DNA from: an uncultured Acetatifactor sp.
GTDB taxonomy: Bacteria > Bacillota > Clostridia > Lachnospirales > Lachnospiraceae
Length of the DNA: 58,883 bases
Assembly: GCA_910588225.1 (NCBI GenBank)
Contig: CAJUQT010000024.1
Span: 1 to 58,883, forward strand
Reading direction: 5' to 3'
Position numbers and translations under genes: made by a program
Part shown: piece after piece, positions 25,943 to 33,038 of the stretch
Layout: the number at the start of each line of letters is the position of its first letter
Position numbering within the stretch: the stretch's first letter is position 1
The notes under the pieces: model-generated
The model's database searches: none
Told to the model about the DNA's origin: nothing
Seen by the model: only the letters and a program-made list of their open reading frames with translations

Positions 25943-25975
25943 GCCCCCGGAATCCTGCCAGACAGGACCGGGGGC
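25943..25975. terminator. Bidirectional terminator between mecA and the DUF1858 gene
   Basis: GCCCCCGG pairs with CCGGGGGC and an inner TCCTG/CAGGA stem. It lies between two convergent stop codons (25915 and 25983). Confidence 0.7.
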
Positions 25976-25982
25976 ACCATTC

Positions 25983-26174
25983 TTACAACGCTTCAATGGC
26001 TTTCATCAGGGCATCAACATCAATTCCATGAACCATAGCGGCTTCCTCAAGGGATTCTCCCTGTGCGGAAGGACATCCCAGGCAGTGCATTCCCGCCTCC
26101 ATCAGAACCGGAGCCACATCCGGGTTGGTACGCAGGATCTCGCCGATTGTCATTTCTTTCGTTATGTCAGCCAT
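25983..26174 (-). CDS. DUF1858 redox-disulfide domain protein
   Basis: A 63-residue protein: MTIGEILRTNPDVAPVLMEA, then GMHCLGCPSAQGESLEEAA, the CxxC of the hybrid-cluster-protein-associated redox disulfide (DUF1858) family. Probably binds a metal or cycles a disulfide; no reaction is proven. AGAGAGGAG precedes ATG. It is divergent from the pyruvate formate-lyase operon and shares a 265-base control region with it, so joint regulation under redox change is possible. Confidence 0.85.
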   Translation of the reverse strand: MADITKEMTIGEILRTNPDVAPVLMEAGMHCLGCPSAQGESLEEAAMVHGIDVDALMKAIEAL

Positions 26175-26211
26175 AATTTTCTCCTCTCTGTAATATATTT
26201 GATATGGACTC

Positions 26212-26240
26212 AGTATAAATCATTTCATAAAATCTGACAA
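26212..26240 (-). promoter_or_regulatory. Promoter of the DUF1858 gene
   Basis: On the minus strand TTGTCA (26235-26240), 17 bases, TATACT (26212-26217). Confidence 0.75.
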
Positions 26241-26313
26241 GCTATTCAGACCAAAAAATGGATAAGCCGTTTCGTTTATAAAATTCTTCTAAAATTTCGT
26301 ATTTTACGGCGTA

Positions 26314-26331
26314 TGTACCCAAAAAAGTACA
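26314..26331. promoter_or_regulatory. Candidate operator upstream of the pfl promoter
   Basis: TGTAC-N8-GTACA ends 10 bases before the -35 of the pfl promoter. It matches neither a Rex nor an FNR/CRP site. A regulator is not identified. Confidence 0.3.
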
Positions 26332-26341
26332 CATTCACGCC

Positions 26342-26370
26342 TTGACTCTCCTCTTCGTTTTTCATATAAT
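26342..26370 (+). promoter_or_regulatory. Promoter of the pyruvate formate-lyase operon
   Basis: TTGACT (26342-26347), 17 bases, TATAAT (26365-26370), about 70 bases before pflB. Near-consensus, fitting the high expression of a main fermentation enzyme. Confidence 0.88.
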
Positions 26371-26439
26371 AAAGGCATGACAGTTAGAAGTAGTATTTCA
26401 CTTTTAATAACTTAAAATTTTACAGGAGGTTATTTCAAA

Positions 26440-28476
26440 ATGAGACCAGAATGGACAGATTTTGTAGCAGGCAAGTGGGACAAAGAAATCAACGTTCGTG
26501 ATTTCATCCAGCGGAACTATCATCCCTATGAAGGCGATGAAGCATTCCTGGCAGGTCCTACACAGAACACAAAAGATTTGTGGGCACAGGTACTTGACCT
26601 GCAGAAGCAGGAGAGAGAAGCAGGCGGTGTTCTTGACATGGATACCAAAGTTGTTTCCACCATTACCTCCCACGGTCCCGGCTACCTTGACAAAAGCAAG
26701 GAGACCATCGTAGGCTTCCAGACCGATAAGCCTTTCAAGAGATCTCTTCAGCCCTATGGCGGTATCCGTATGGCAGAGAAAGCATGTTCCGACAATGGTT
26801 ACGAAGTTGATCCGGAGATTTCCGAATTCTTCTCCACCCACAGAAAAACCCACAATGCAGGCTGTTTTGACGCTTACAATCAGGAGATGAGAGCCTGCCG
26901 TTCTTCTCATATCATTACCGGTCTGCCCGATGCTTACGGCCGCGGACGTATTATCGGCGACTACAGACGTGTTGCTCTGTATGGTATCGACAGGCTGATC
27001 GAGGACAAGCAGGCGCAGAAGGATTCCACCGGACGCGTGATGACCGACGATATCATTCGTCTGCGTGAAGAGATTTCCGAGCAGATGGTTGCCCTGAAGA
27101 TGATGAAGGAGATGGCTGCTTCTTATGGCTGCGATATCTCCAAGCCCGCTTCCAACGTACAGGAAGCCATCCAGGCAGTATATTTCGGATATCTGTGCGC
27201 AGTGAAGGAGCAGAACGGTGCCGCTATGTCCCTTGGACGTACATCCACCTTCCTTGACTGCTATGCAGAGAGAGATCTGAAGAACGGTACATTTACCGAA
27301 GAGCAGATTCAGGAATTTGTTGACCACTTCATTATGAAGCTGCGTCTGATCAAATTTGCACGTACTCCTGAGTACAACCAGATTTTCGCAGGCGATCCTG
27401 TATGGGTAACCGAATCTTTGGGTGGTGTTGGTGTTGACGGCAGACATATGGTTACCAGAATGAGCTTCCGTTACCTGAATACACTGACCAACCTTGGACC
27501 TTCTCCCGAGCCCAACCTGACCGTGCTCTGGTCTACCAGACTGCCGGCTAACTGGAAGAGATACTGTGCGAAGATGTCCATCCAGACTTCTTCCATCCAG
27601 TATGAAAATGACGATCTGATGAGAATTGATCACGGCGACGATTACGGTATCGCATGCTGCGTATCTTCCATGGTAATCGGTAAGGAAATGCAGTTCTTCG
27701 GTGCTCGTGCAAATGTTGCAAAATGTCTGCTTTATGCTCTGAACGGCGGTGTGGACGAAGTAACCAAGAAGCAGGTAGGTCCCAAGTATCGCCCTGTAAC
27801 CGGCGATGTGCTTGACTATGATGATGTCATGAGCAAATTCGTCGACATGCTTGAATGGCAGGCTGATGTATATGTGAATACTCTGAATATCATTCACTAT
27901 ATGCATGACAAATACTGCTATGAGAGAGCTGAAATGGCTCTGCATGACAGAGATGTGAAGCGTTATTTCGCAACTGGTGTTGCCGGTCTGTCCATCGTGG
28001 CTGATTCCCTTTCCGCAATCAAGTATGCAAAGGTTGAGCCCATCCGCGACGAAGACGGCGTGATTGTTGACTTCAAGACTACCGGTGACTTCCCGAAATA
28101 TGGCAATGACGATGACCGTGTGGACAGTATCGCTCAGGAAGTTGTGCATAAGTTCATGACTGCCATCAGGAGACATCATACTTATAGAAACGGCATCCCT
28201 ACCACTTCCATCCTGACCATTACCTCTAACGTTACCTATGGTAAGGCTACCGGTAATACACCTGACGGACGTAAGAAGGGCCAGCCTTTCGCTCCCGGTG
28301 CCAACCCGATGCACGGCCGCGATACCCATGGTGCGGTAGCTTCTCTTGCTTCCGTATCCAAGCTTCCTTTCAATGATGCACAGGACGGTATCTCCAATAC
28401 CTTCACCATCATTCCCGGCGCGCTGGGCAAGGAAGACAAAGTATTCTCCGGTGACATCGAGCTGGATTTAAAGTAA
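26440..28476 (+). CDS. pflB: Pyruvate formate-lyase main chain lacking the glycyl-radical domain
   Basis: A 678-residue catalytic chain that should convert pyruvate and CoA to acetyl-CoA and formate. Clear PFL motifs: the N-terminal part (NVRDFIQRNYHPYEGDEAF), GPSPEPNLTVLWS, the active-site Cys406-Cys407 pair in YGIACCVSS, and ISNTFTIIPGALGKED near the end. Usual PFL is about 740-760 residues and carries RVSGYAV near its C-terminus. Here the chain stops after SGDIELDLK, so the roughly 80-residue glycyl-radical domain is absent and lies on a separate gene (28867-29109). AGGAGG lies 10 bases before ATG. Its codon choice is very regular, as for a highly expressed gene. Confidence 0.95.
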   Translation: MRPEWTDFVAGKWDKEINVRDFIQRNYHPYEGDEAFLAGPTQNTKDLWAQVLDLQKQEREAGGVLDMDTKVVSTITSHGPGYLDKSKETIVGFQTDKPFKRSLQPYGGIRMAEKACSDNGYEVDPEISEFFSTHRKTHNAGCFDAYNQEMRACRSSHIITGLPDAYGRGRIIGDYRRVALYGIDRLIEDKQAQKDSTGRVMTDDIIRLREEISEQMVALKMMKEMAASYGCDISKPASNVQEAIQAVYFGYLCAVKEQNGAAMSLGRTSTFLDCYAERDLKNGTFTEEQIQEFVDHFIMKLRLIKFARTPEYNQIFAGDPVWVTESLGGVGVDGRHMVTRMSFRYLNTLTNLGPSPEPNLTVLWSTRLPANWKRYCAKMSIQTSSIQYENDDLMRIDHGDDYGIACCVSSMVIGKEMQFFGARANVAKCLLYALNGGVDEVTKKQVGPKYRPVTGDVLDYDDVMSKFVDMLEWQADVYVNTLNIIHYMHDKYCYERAEMALHDRDVKRYFATGVAGLSIVADSLSAIKYAKVEPIRDEDGVIVDFKTTGDFPKYGNDDDRVDSIAQEVVHKFMTAIRRHHTYRNGIPTTSILTITSNVTYGKATGNTPDGRKKGQPFAPGANPMHGRDTHGAVASLASVSKLPFNDAQDGISNTFTIIPGALGKEDKVFSGDIELDLK

Positions 28477-28521
28477 AATATGCATATTCAGAGATGTCAT
28501 TGACATCGAACTGGATTTAAA
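28452..28521 (+). repeat. 21-base direct repeat at the pflB end
   Basis: The last codons of pflB (28452-28472) recur at 28501-28521 with one mismatch (TGACATCGAGCTGGATTTAA versus TGACATCGAACTGGATTTAA). The offset of 49 bases is not a multiple of 3. It may be a scar of the event that split or rearranged the gene. Confidence 0.7.
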
Positions 28522-28557
28522 CCAAAAGCTTTACATGTGAAGCAAAAGGAGGGTATC

Positions 28558-28761
28558 ATGGACGAGAAAAAAATGATTGATGACCTTGTGAAAATGCTGG
28601 ATTCCGGTATGACCGAAGGCGTCGGCCATGTTAACGTGGATTTTGACGAACAGGCCGGACAGTCAAAAAACGTTCAGACAATGGGCTGTACAGATTGTTC
28701 CAGGACTCCGTTGGCCTGCAGTGTACCCACACTTGAGCAGGGGCTGGATGATTATCACTGA
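28558..28761 (+). CDS. Small Cys-cluster protein related to the start of the glycyl-radical domain
   Basis: A 67-residue protein between the two halves of PFL, with AAAGGAGG 5 bases before ATG. Residues 6-29 align with the start of the downstream radical subunit: IDDLVKMLDSGMTEGVGHVNV against VDNLVNLLDGYATKGGHHLNV. After that the sequence is different: a polar stretch, then MGCTDCSRTPLAC with three cysteines where the radical subunit would run on to its RVSGYAV loop. It cannot carry a glycyl radical. It may occupy the same dock on PflB, as an assembly factor, a redox-sensing plug or a metal-binding guard. No family was recognised. Confidence 0.85.
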   Translation: MDEKKMIDDLVKMLDSGMTEGVGHVNVDFDEQAGQSKNVQTMGCTDCSRTPLACSVPTLEQGLDDYH

Positions 28762-28792
28762 CCGTCCGCGTTCCCACGCAATGCATGCAACC

Positions 28793-28823
28793 GGGAAGAA
28801 TACTGAAATCCGGCATTCTTCCC
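28793..28823 (+). promoter_or_regulatory. Stem-loop before grcA
   Basis: GGGAAGAAT pairs with ATTCTTCCC over a 13-base loop. An AT-rich stretch with TATAAT (28834-28839) follows, without a good -35. With the stem at 29125-29149 it brackets the grcA message. Confidence 0.6.
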
Positions 28824-28866
28824 AGATTAAATCATATAATATTTAAAATATAAGGAGGAAATCATT

Positions 28867-29109
28867 ATGGCAACAAATACTGCACAGGTTGACAACCTTG
28901 TTAACTTACTTGACGGCTACGCAACAAAGGGCGGTCATCATCTGAATGTAAACGTTCTGAACAGGGATATGCTGCTGGATGCTCAGAAGCATCCCGAGAA
29001 CTATCCTCAGCTTACCATTCGTGTATCCGGTTACGCTGTTAACTTCATTAAGCTGACTCCCGAGCAGCAGGCAGATGTTATCTCCCGTACTTTCCATGAG
29101 TCAATCTAA
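28867..29109 (+). CDS. grcA: Separate glycyl-radical subunit of pyruvate formate-lyase (GrcA-like)
   Basis: An 80-residue protein that is the C-terminal domain of PFL. It contains GGHHLNVNVLNRDMLLDA, HPENYPQLTIRVSGYAVNF (radical Gly55) and TPEQQADVISRTFH, all matching full-length PFL tails. Escherichia coli GrcA/YfiD is a 127-residue spare part that rescues oxygen-cleaved PFL; here the main chain lacks the domain altogether, so this subunit should be essential rather than a repair part. AAGGAGG lies 8 bases before ATG. Stem-loops flank the gene on both sides, which may give it a separate, stable message. Confidence 0.93.
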   Translation: MATNTAQVDNLVNLLDGYATKGGHHLNVNVLNRDMLLDAQKHPENYPQLTIRVSGYAVNFIKLTPEQQADVISRTFHESI

Positions 29110-29124
29110 CTGACTGGACAGAAC

Positions 29125-29149
29125 CCCCGGGAAGTAATTCTTCCCGGGG
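29125..29149 (+). promoter_or_regulatory. Strong stem-loop between grcA and pflA
   Basis: CCCCGGGAAG-TAATT-CTTCCCGGGG, a perfect 10-bp GC-rich stem 15 bases after the grcA stop, not followed by a T run. It may be a partial terminator or a barrier to 3' exonucleases, lowering pflA relative to grcA. Confidence 0.7.
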
Positions 29150-29218
29150 ATTTCCGCTGATGGAAATTATAAATGTATTATTTGCAAAGTCATAAATCTC
29201 AGAAAGTGTGGTGATCTT

Positions 29219-29980
29219 ATGCAGGGCAGAATTCATTCTCTGGAAAGTTTTGGAACCGTTGACGGTCCCGGTACCCGTTTTGTCGTATTCGTGCAGGGCT
29301 GTCCCATGCGCTGTGCTTATTGCCATAATCCCGACACCTGGGAAATGAATGGCGGCACCCTCATGGAGCCTTCCTATATTATAGAGCAATACGAGAAAAA
29401 CAAAGCATTTTATGCAAACGGAGGCGGTCTGACGGTAACTGGCGGCGAGCCTTTGATGCAGCTGGATTTTCTCATTGAACTGTTTACTCTTGCCAAGGCA
29501 AAAGACATTCACACCTGTATAGACAGTTCCGGAATTTCATTCCAACCGGATAATGCTCCGTTGATGGCTAAGCTTGATCAGTTGATGTCTCTGACTAATC
29601 TGGTCATGCTGGATATCAAACATATCGATCCGGAAAAGCACAGAGAGCTCACTCTGCAGCCAAATGAAAATATCCTGAAGTTCGCTGCCTATCTCAACGA
29701 AAAGCATGTGGACATGTGGATACGGCATGTAGTTGTTCCCGGAATTACCGATGATGAAAAATATCTGTTTCAACTGGGATATTTTATCGGACAGTTCAGC
29801 AATCTGAAGGCGCTTGATGTGTTGCCCTATCATACCATGGGCGAGAAAAAATATCAGAGTATGGGCATGGAATATCGCCTGAAAGGTATTCCTCCCATGG
29901 ACAAGGATAAGCTGCTGGACAAAAAGAAAGCCATTATCGACGGCATAAAAAAAAGAAGGTCTGAAGAGGATCTACACTGA
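29219..29980 (+). CDS. pflA: Pyruvate formate-lyase activating enzyme
   Basis: A 253-residue radical SAM enzyme that abstracts hydrogen from the PFL glycine. N-terminal IHSLESFGTVDGPGTRFVVF, the cluster motif GCPMRCAYCHNPDTW (CxxxCxxC), and TVTGGEPLMQ are typical. Full length. The ribosome site is weak (GTGGTGATC), in line with low need for an activase. Its target here must be the separate GrcA-like chain docked on PflB. A ferredoxin follows after 39 bases. Confidence 0.95.
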   Translation: MQGRIHSLESFGTVDGPGTRFVVFVQGCPMRCAYCHNPDTWEMNGGTLMEPSYIIEQYEKNKAFYANGGGLTVTGGEPLMQLDFLIELFTLAKAKDIHTCIDSSGISFQPDNAPLMAKLDQLMSLTNLVMLDIKHIDPEKHRELTLQPNENILKFAAYLNEKHVDMWIRHVVVPGITDDEKYLFQLGYFIGQFSNLKALDVLPYHTMGEKKYQSMGMEYRLKGIPPMDKDKLLDKKKAIIDGIKKRRSEEDLH

Positions 29981-30019
29981 ATCAGAGCAATACATCACAA
30001 TATAAAGGAGGACAATACA

Positions 30020-30193
30020 ATGGCATATGTAATCGGAGATGCGTGCGTAGCATGCGGTGCCTGTGCAGGAGCTTGCCCTGTAGGTGCAATCAGCATGGGA
30101 GACGGTAAATTCGAGATTGACCCCGATAAGTGCATTTCCTGCGGCAGCTGTGCAGGTCAGTGCCCCACCGGAGCAATCGAGGAAGAAAAATAA
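30020..30193 (+). CDS. 2[4Fe-4S] ferredoxin
   Basis: A 57-residue ferredoxin with two cluster motifs, CVACGACAGACP and CISCGSCAGQCP, nearly repeated halves, and the acidic tail of clostridial ferredoxins. Ribosome site AAAGGAGG 8 bases before ATG. As last gene of the pfl operon it is a candidate electron donor for PflA's cluster; this is inference from position. A terminator follows. Confidence 0.93.
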   Translation: MAYVIGDACVACGACAGACPVGAISMGDGKFEIDPDKCISCGSCAGQCPTGAIEEEK

Positions 30194-30233
30194 TACGAGT
30201 AAGACAGTATATTTGAATCCTGTTTCACATAGG

Positions 30234-30270
30234 AAAGACGCTTCATTAAATGAAGCGTCTTTTCTTTTTA
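30234..30270 (+). terminator. Terminator of the pfl operon
   Basis: A 12-bp stem (AAAGACGCTTCA / TGAAGCGTCTTT) with 5-base loop followed by TTTCTTTTTA. It overlaps the 3' end of the convergent MerR-like gene. Confidence 0.9.
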
Positions 30271-30956
30271 CCATTTACTGCAGGCTGTACCGTCTCCGGT
30301 ATCCCCTGACCATCCTTTCCTGCTGATTTCTCCTGATTCTTCTCTGCTTTAGTCCTTCTCATCAGACGGCTCTTCTTCCGCAACAGCTCATCCATTCTCT
30401 TATAATGCTCTTCATCCCGTTCTGCCAGCATTCTGTCCCTGGCTTCTTCACGCTCTTCCTGCATCCGGAACTGATAATCCAGCTCCTTTACCACACTTTC
30501 CCGTATTTCACGACATAGCTGTCCGTTATTTTCCTGCAAAGTCTGACGAATCAGCTGTTGAAGCAGCCATTGAAGCCGCCTGGACTTGTCCTCTCTGGAC
30601 TCCTGAACGGTCTCCTGTGCTTTCTTACCCGGAACAATATCAATAGCCATTTCCGGACTTTCTTCGGACAATACACTTTCCGCCGTCTCATCACTTCGAA
30701 TTCTCTCCCTCTGCTCGGTTGGAAGCACATCCAGCTTACCATCCTTTAAAATCATCTTAATTGCCTTCAATTGCAGTCCCCTTTCTTTCAATCCCTTGAT
30801 TTGCTTAAACCGCTCCACATCCTCTTCCGTGTAATAGCGATGACCCAGCTCGTTGCGCTTAATGGGCAAATGCAGTTCATCCTCCCAATAGCGCAGTACA
30901 TGACTTTCCACCTTTACCTCTTTTGCCGCATCAGAAATAAATAAATAATTGCCCAT
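30246..30956 (-). CDS. MerR-type helix-turn-helix regulator with long coiled C-terminus
   Basis: A 236-residue protein. Residues 5-70 are a MerR DNA-binding domain: YLFISDAAKEVKVESHVLRY, WEDELHLPIKRNELGHRYYT, and FKQIKGLKERGLQLKAI. The rest is charged and helical (LQWLLQQLIRQTLQEN, KELDYQFRMQEEREEARDRM), likely a coiled coil for dimerisation, with a basic tail. No ligand-binding domain is visible. ATG 30956 has AGGAG 5 bases upstream. It lies downstream of dnaB in the same direction; the pairing is common in this group, role unknown. Confidence 0.82.
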   Translation of the reverse strand: MGNYLFISDAAKEVKVESHVLRYWEDELHLPIKRNELGHRYYTEEDVERFKQIKGLKERGLQLKAIKMILKDGKLDVLPTEQRERIRSDETAESVLSEESPEMAIDIVPGKKAQETVQESREDKSRRLQWLLQQLIRQTLQENNGQLCREIRESVVKELDYQFRMQEEREEARDRMLAERDEEHYKRMDELLRKKSRLMRRTKAEKNQEKSAGKDGQGIPETVQPAVNGKKKRRFI

Positions 30957-31051
30957 TTTTGCTCCTTTCCGATTCACTAACCGAACTCCTCAAAGAAGAA
31001 AAAGAGAATGAGCAAATACACCCATTCTCTTTCGTAATTTCCTGCTGTTCT

Positions 31052-32407
31052 CTATTCTCTGTTCGTCTGTCCATGTTCCAGATTGACAAAACGCTGGTAT
31101 TCCGGCAGCCATGCCAGCTCCACCGTTCCGATGGGACCGTTTCTCTGCTTGGCAATAATAAGCTCCGCAATACCTTTTTTATCCGTGTCATGATTATAAT
31201 ACTCGTCCCGATAAATAAACATAACAACATCCGCATCCTGCTCAATGGCTCCCGACTCTCTCAGATCCGAAAGAATCGGTCTATGATCCGGCCTCTGCTC
31301 CACCGCACGGGAAAGCTGCGAGAAAGCAACCACCGGCACAGACAATTCCCTGGCCACTGCTTTCAGGGAACGTGATATATCTGAAATTTCCTGCTGTCTG
31401 GACTCGTTTTTACCGTTTCCTGTCATCAGCTGCAGATAGTCAATCATTATCATGGACAGATTATGTTCCAGTTTATATTTACGACACTTGGACCGAAGCT
31501 CTGCAATGCTGATTCCAGGCGTATCATCAATAATCAATGAAGACTTCCCAATCACGCCCGCACTTTCAATCAGCTTCTCCCACTCCTGATCGTTCATCTG
31601 CCCGGTTCGAAGCTTCTGAGAATCTACATAGGATTCCATAGAAAGCATACGATTTACCAGCTGTTCTTTGCTCATTTCCAGACTGAAGATAGCCACTGTC
31701 AGATTCTTACGAAATGCCACATGACGGGCAACATTCAATTCCAATGCCGTCTTGCCCATAGAAGGTCTGGCAGCAATCAAAATCAAATCCGAAGGCTGCA
31801 GCCCCGCCGTACGATAATCCAGGTCCAGAAATCCCGTCGGAATTCCGGTGACATTCCCCTTGTTTTTCGCGGCTGCTTCGATTTTATCCATCGCATTCAT
31901 CACAACCTGGCGAATGGGCACATAATCATCTGTGGTACGCCTCTGTACCAGCTGAAAAACACGCTTTTCCGTATCCTCCAATATATATTCCAGAGATTCC
32001 TTACCGGCATAGCAGGTATTGGCAATCTCCTCATTCAGCCGAATCAGCCTGCGAAGTGTGGACTTCTCCGCCACAATCCCCGCATAATACTTGATATTTG
32101 CCGATGTCAGCGGTGTATTTAGCAGTTCCCTGATGAACTCCAGGCTGCTGACCTCCGGCGGTACATCCTTTGTCCGCAAACGATCCTGCAATGTAATCAG
32201 ATCCACCGGACTTCCCGCGTCATTCAGTTCCCGCATAGTCTCGAACAGCACACCATACTGTTTATTATAGAAATCATCTCCACTGATAATCTCAGCGGCA
32301 ACTACTATGGCTTCCCGGTCCATAATCATGGAACCGATTACAGACTGTTCAGCCTCCAAACTATTCGGCAATATCCTCTTCAGTACGTTCTCTTCCATGA
32401 CATCCAC
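31052..32407 (-). CDS. dnaB: Replicative DNA helicase
   Basis: A 451-residue hexameric helicase. N-terminal domain with LEAEQSVIGSMIMD, C-terminal RecA-like domain with Walker A ARPSMGKTALELN, Walker B MIMIDYLQLM, and FSQLSRAVEQRPDHRPILSD. The start may be GTG/ATG at 32407 or ATG 32398 (MEENVL); neither has a strong ribosome site. It follows rplI by about 34 bases in the classic gdpP-rplI-dnaB order. Confidence 0.96.
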   Translation of the reverse strand: MDVMEENVLKRILPNSLEAEQSVIGSMIMDREAIVVAAEIISGDDFYNKQYGVLFETMRELNDAGSPVDLITLQDRLRTKDVPPEVSSLEFIRELLNTPLTSANIKYYAGIVAEKSTLRRLIRLNEEIANTCYAGKESLEYILEDTEKRVFQLVQRRTTDDYVPIRQVVMNAMDKIEAAAKNKGNVTGIPTGFLDLDYRTAGLQPSDLILIAARPSMGKTALELNVARHVAFRKNLTVAIFSLEMSKEQLVNRMLSMESYVDSQKLRTGQMNDQEWEKLIESAGVIGKSSLIIDDTPGISIAELRSKCRKYKLEHNLSMIMIDYLQLMTGNGKNESRQQEISDISRSLKAVARELSVPVVAFSQLSRAVEQRPDHRPILSDLRESGAIEQDADVVMFIYRDEYYNHDTDKKGIAELIIAKQRNGPIGTVELAWLPEYQRFVNLEHGQTNRE

Positions 32408-32441
32408 ACTTTCGGCGATGATTTTCTTCGCTTACGGCCTC

Positions 32442-32888
32442 TCAACTCTCTACCACCTTCACCGTCAGCTTTGCCGCCACCTGGGGATGAAGCTTTGCAA
32501 TGACCTCATAGGAACCGAAGCTCTTCAAGTTGTCGGACAGCTGAATTTTCTTCTTATCTATGTCCAGATTATGCTGCTCCTTGTACGCTGTGGCAATCTC
32601 TTTTGTGGACACGGAGCCAAAGGCTTTTCCTCCCTCTCCAGCCTTAATCTTTACCACAACCGTTTTCTCTTCCAATCTGGCAGCCAACTCTCTGGCCTCT
32701 TCCAACAGCTTCTGCGCAACCTTATCCTCATTGGCCTTCTTCAATTTAAGGTCGTTCATATTCTTCGCTGTCGCTTCCATTCCTATCTTCTTAGGAAGGA
32801 TATAATTTCTTGCATAACCCTCGCTTACTTCAATTACATCCCCTTTTTTACCCAGTTTTTTCTCATCCTGTAATAATATAATCTTCAT
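32442..32888 (-). CDS. rplI: 50S ribosomal protein L9
   Basis: A 148-residue protein starting MKIILLQDEKKLGKKGDVIE with SEGYARNYILPKKIGMEAT, then the connecting helix and the C-terminal domain ending in AKLTVKVVES. ATG 32888 follows AAAGGATT; the longer reading to 32939 is not supported. Confidence 0.96.
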   Translation of the reverse strand: MKIILLQDEKKLGKKGDVIEVSEGYARNYILPKKIGMEATAKNMNDLKLKKANEDKVAQKLLEEARELAARLEEKTVVVKIKAGEGGKAFGSVSTKEIATAYKEQHNLDIDKKKIQLSDNLKSFGSYEVIAKLHPQVAAKLTVKVVES

Positions 32889-33038
32889 CTTACCGAATCC
32901 TTTCTGGCCCGCGCTGTTTTCCTTCTCCGCAAGTCTCATTCTTATGTGCCTCTTCTTAGTGACACTTACTTTTTCTTTTCCGCTCCACCTGTCACCTTTA
33001 TCATTTTACAGCAGTTCTGGCAGGCTGCATTACAATTC

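Noticed and set aside
26200..26440. Rex or FNR/CRP operator in the pfl promoter
   Set aside because: No TTGTGAAN4TTCACAA-like or TTGATN4ATCAA-like site was found; only an unassigned TGTAC repeat.
26404..28329. 641-residue minus-strand open frame opposite pflB
   Set aside because: It lies wholly antisense to a strongly coding, conserved gene; the protein is His/Val/Ile-rich without motifs and has no ribosome site. The open frame follows from pflB codon choice.
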